Positions 32,253 through 32,954 of a stretch of DNA of 32,954 bases are shown piece after piece (the stretch's first letter is position 1; every line of letters begins with the position of its first letter). Source of the DNA: Chitinophagaceae bacterium (GTDB lineage Bacteria; Bacteroidota; Bacteroidia; Chitinophagales; Chitinophagaceae); assembly GCA_947372105.1 (NCBI GenBank), contig CANBSH010000022.1:1-32954 (forward strand), given 5' to 3'. The translations under genes and the position numbers were made by a program. Below the pieces are notes generated by a model. The model saw only the letters and a list, made by a program, of their open reading frames with translations, did no database searches and was not told the DNA's origin.

Positions 32253-32954
32253 CTACTTTTTTCTTGGTAATTTAGCATCTCTTTGTGCTGCATTATAAGA
32301 GAATGCTGCAATAATAGTTGCCATTTGCTTTAAGTCATCTTCAATTAAATGATCATACACATCCATATTGCTATGATGGGTTTTGGTATTGTATTCAATA
32401 GGATCTTGAATAAATTGGAAACCTGGCAAACCCACGCCATCAAAGGATTGGTGATCGGTTCCGCCTGTATTACTAATAGTAATTGTTTGAGCACCTAGAT
32501 CATGAAATGGCTCAAACCATTTTGCAAAAATATCAGCACAAGCTGCATTGCCTTGCAAATAGATGCCTCTAATTTTCCCTGTTCCGTTATCTATGTTATA
32601 ATAACTAGAAAATTTTTCATGTGCTGCATTAGGTTTACCTGCTTCATCCATAAAAGTCTTTTTAACATAACCTCTTGAACCTAATAAGCCTTCTTCTTCC
32701 CCACTCCACAAGCCAATGCGTATCGTTCTTTTGGGTTGCGCTCCAATTGTTTTTAATATTCTCATTGCTTCCATCATTACAGAAGAACCAGAAGCATTAT
32801 CTGTGGCTCCTGTTCCTGATTGCCAAGAATCTAAATGCGCTCCAATCATAACCACTTCATCTTTTAATAATGGATCAGTACCTGGAATTTCAGCGATCAC
32901 ATTATATCCTTGTAAATCTTTATCTTGAAATTTAGATTTCACTTCGGTTTCCAT
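32253..32954 (-). CDS. M28-family zinc aminopeptidase, C-terminal part
   Basis: 233 residues are visible; the N-terminal part lies beyond the right edge. The M28 co-catalytic zinc site is complete: H and D in GAHLDSW, D in [11 protein letters not shown] in [11 protein letters not shown] in YYNIDNGTG and the last His in [12 protein letters not shown]. These enzymes remove N-terminal amino acids or act as carboxypeptidases in the periplasm. Full-length Bacteroidota homologues are usually about 450-530 residues, with a signal peptide and often a PA domain before this part, so the Met at the edge is probably internal. The C-terminus ends KLPRKK. Confidence 0.9.
   Translation of the reverse strand: METEVKSKFQDKDLQGYNVIAEIPGTDPLLKDEVVMIGAHLDSWQSGTGATDNASGSSVMMEAMRILKTIGAQPKRTIRIGLWSGEEEGLLGSRGYVKKTFMDEAGKPNAAHEKFSSYYNIDNGTGKIRGIYLQGNAACADIFAKWFEPFHDLGAQTITISNTGGTDHQSFDGVGLPGFQFIQDPIEYNTKTHHSNMDVYDHLIEDDLKQMATIIAAFSYNAAQRDAKLPRKK

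Noticed and set aside
1..32954. CRISPR array, rRNA operon, prophage or conventional insertion sequence
   Set aside because: I found no regularly spaced repeats, no rRNA-like sequence, and no transposase, integrase or phage structural gene on either strand.

Overview
The window looks like a chromosomal segment of a low-GC member of Bacteroidota, most likely Chitinophagales/Chitinophagaceae. The evidence is an outer-membrane TonB-dependent receptor with a carboxypeptidase-regulatory-like N-terminus, promoter -7 elements of the form TAnnTTTG, few clear Shine-Dalgarno sequences, a futalosine-type UbiA prenyltransferase, a DUF6370 protein, a GH95 fucosidase and a DPP-IV-like peptidase. I see no rRNA, CRISPR array, phage module or recognisable transposase. 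No stretch over 300 bases lacks a gene or RNA feature.

Layout. 1-2640: 5' end of infA (minus), a four-helix membrane protein, a secreted TolB-like propeller protein, then rpe (plus). 2839-8472: phoH, a large TonB-dependent receptor with a strong terminator, and a YbdK-type carboxylate-amine ligase. 8481-12071 (minus): trmH-family methyltransferase, UbiA/MqnP prenyltransferase, ruvX, def and an unknown secreted protein, probably partly an operon. 12118-14709: mutS, overlapping convergent dapA by 4 bases; accA lies just upstream of dapA. 16634-17155: a tRNA-Asp locus disrupted by a small GIY-YIG nuclease gene. 17219-19750 (minus): two paralogous NTF2-like lipoproteins flanking a VIT-family transporter, then a DUF6370 protein. 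19811-24807 (minus): a giant GH18-like/deacetylase/GT2 fusion and a multi-spanning membrane protein. 24968-31240: a plus-strand run of GH95 alpha-fucosidase, DPP-IV-like peptidase and L-serine ammonia-lyase with gaps of about 20 bases. 31377-32171: DUF2490 protein. 32253-32954: C-terminal part of an M28 peptidase (minus).

The most unusual structure is at tRNA-Asp. A canonical promoter leads into an exact 38-base copy of the tRNA 5' half, from mature nucleotide 1 to A37. This stops one base after the anticodon and is replaced by a perfect 16-base palindrome. An 83-codon GIY-YIG nuclease gene follows, and its last two codons and stop codon lie inside the first ten bases of an intact tRNA-Asp. 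The arrangement suggests a minimal mobile element that breaks a tRNA in the anticodon loop, at the 37/38 position used by many tRNA introns, and rebuilds it by carrying the missing 5' half. A second notable item is a single polypeptide combining a GH18-like hydrolase, a NodB deacetylase and a membrane GT2 synthase. Most of the remaining genes are ordinary housekeeping genes.
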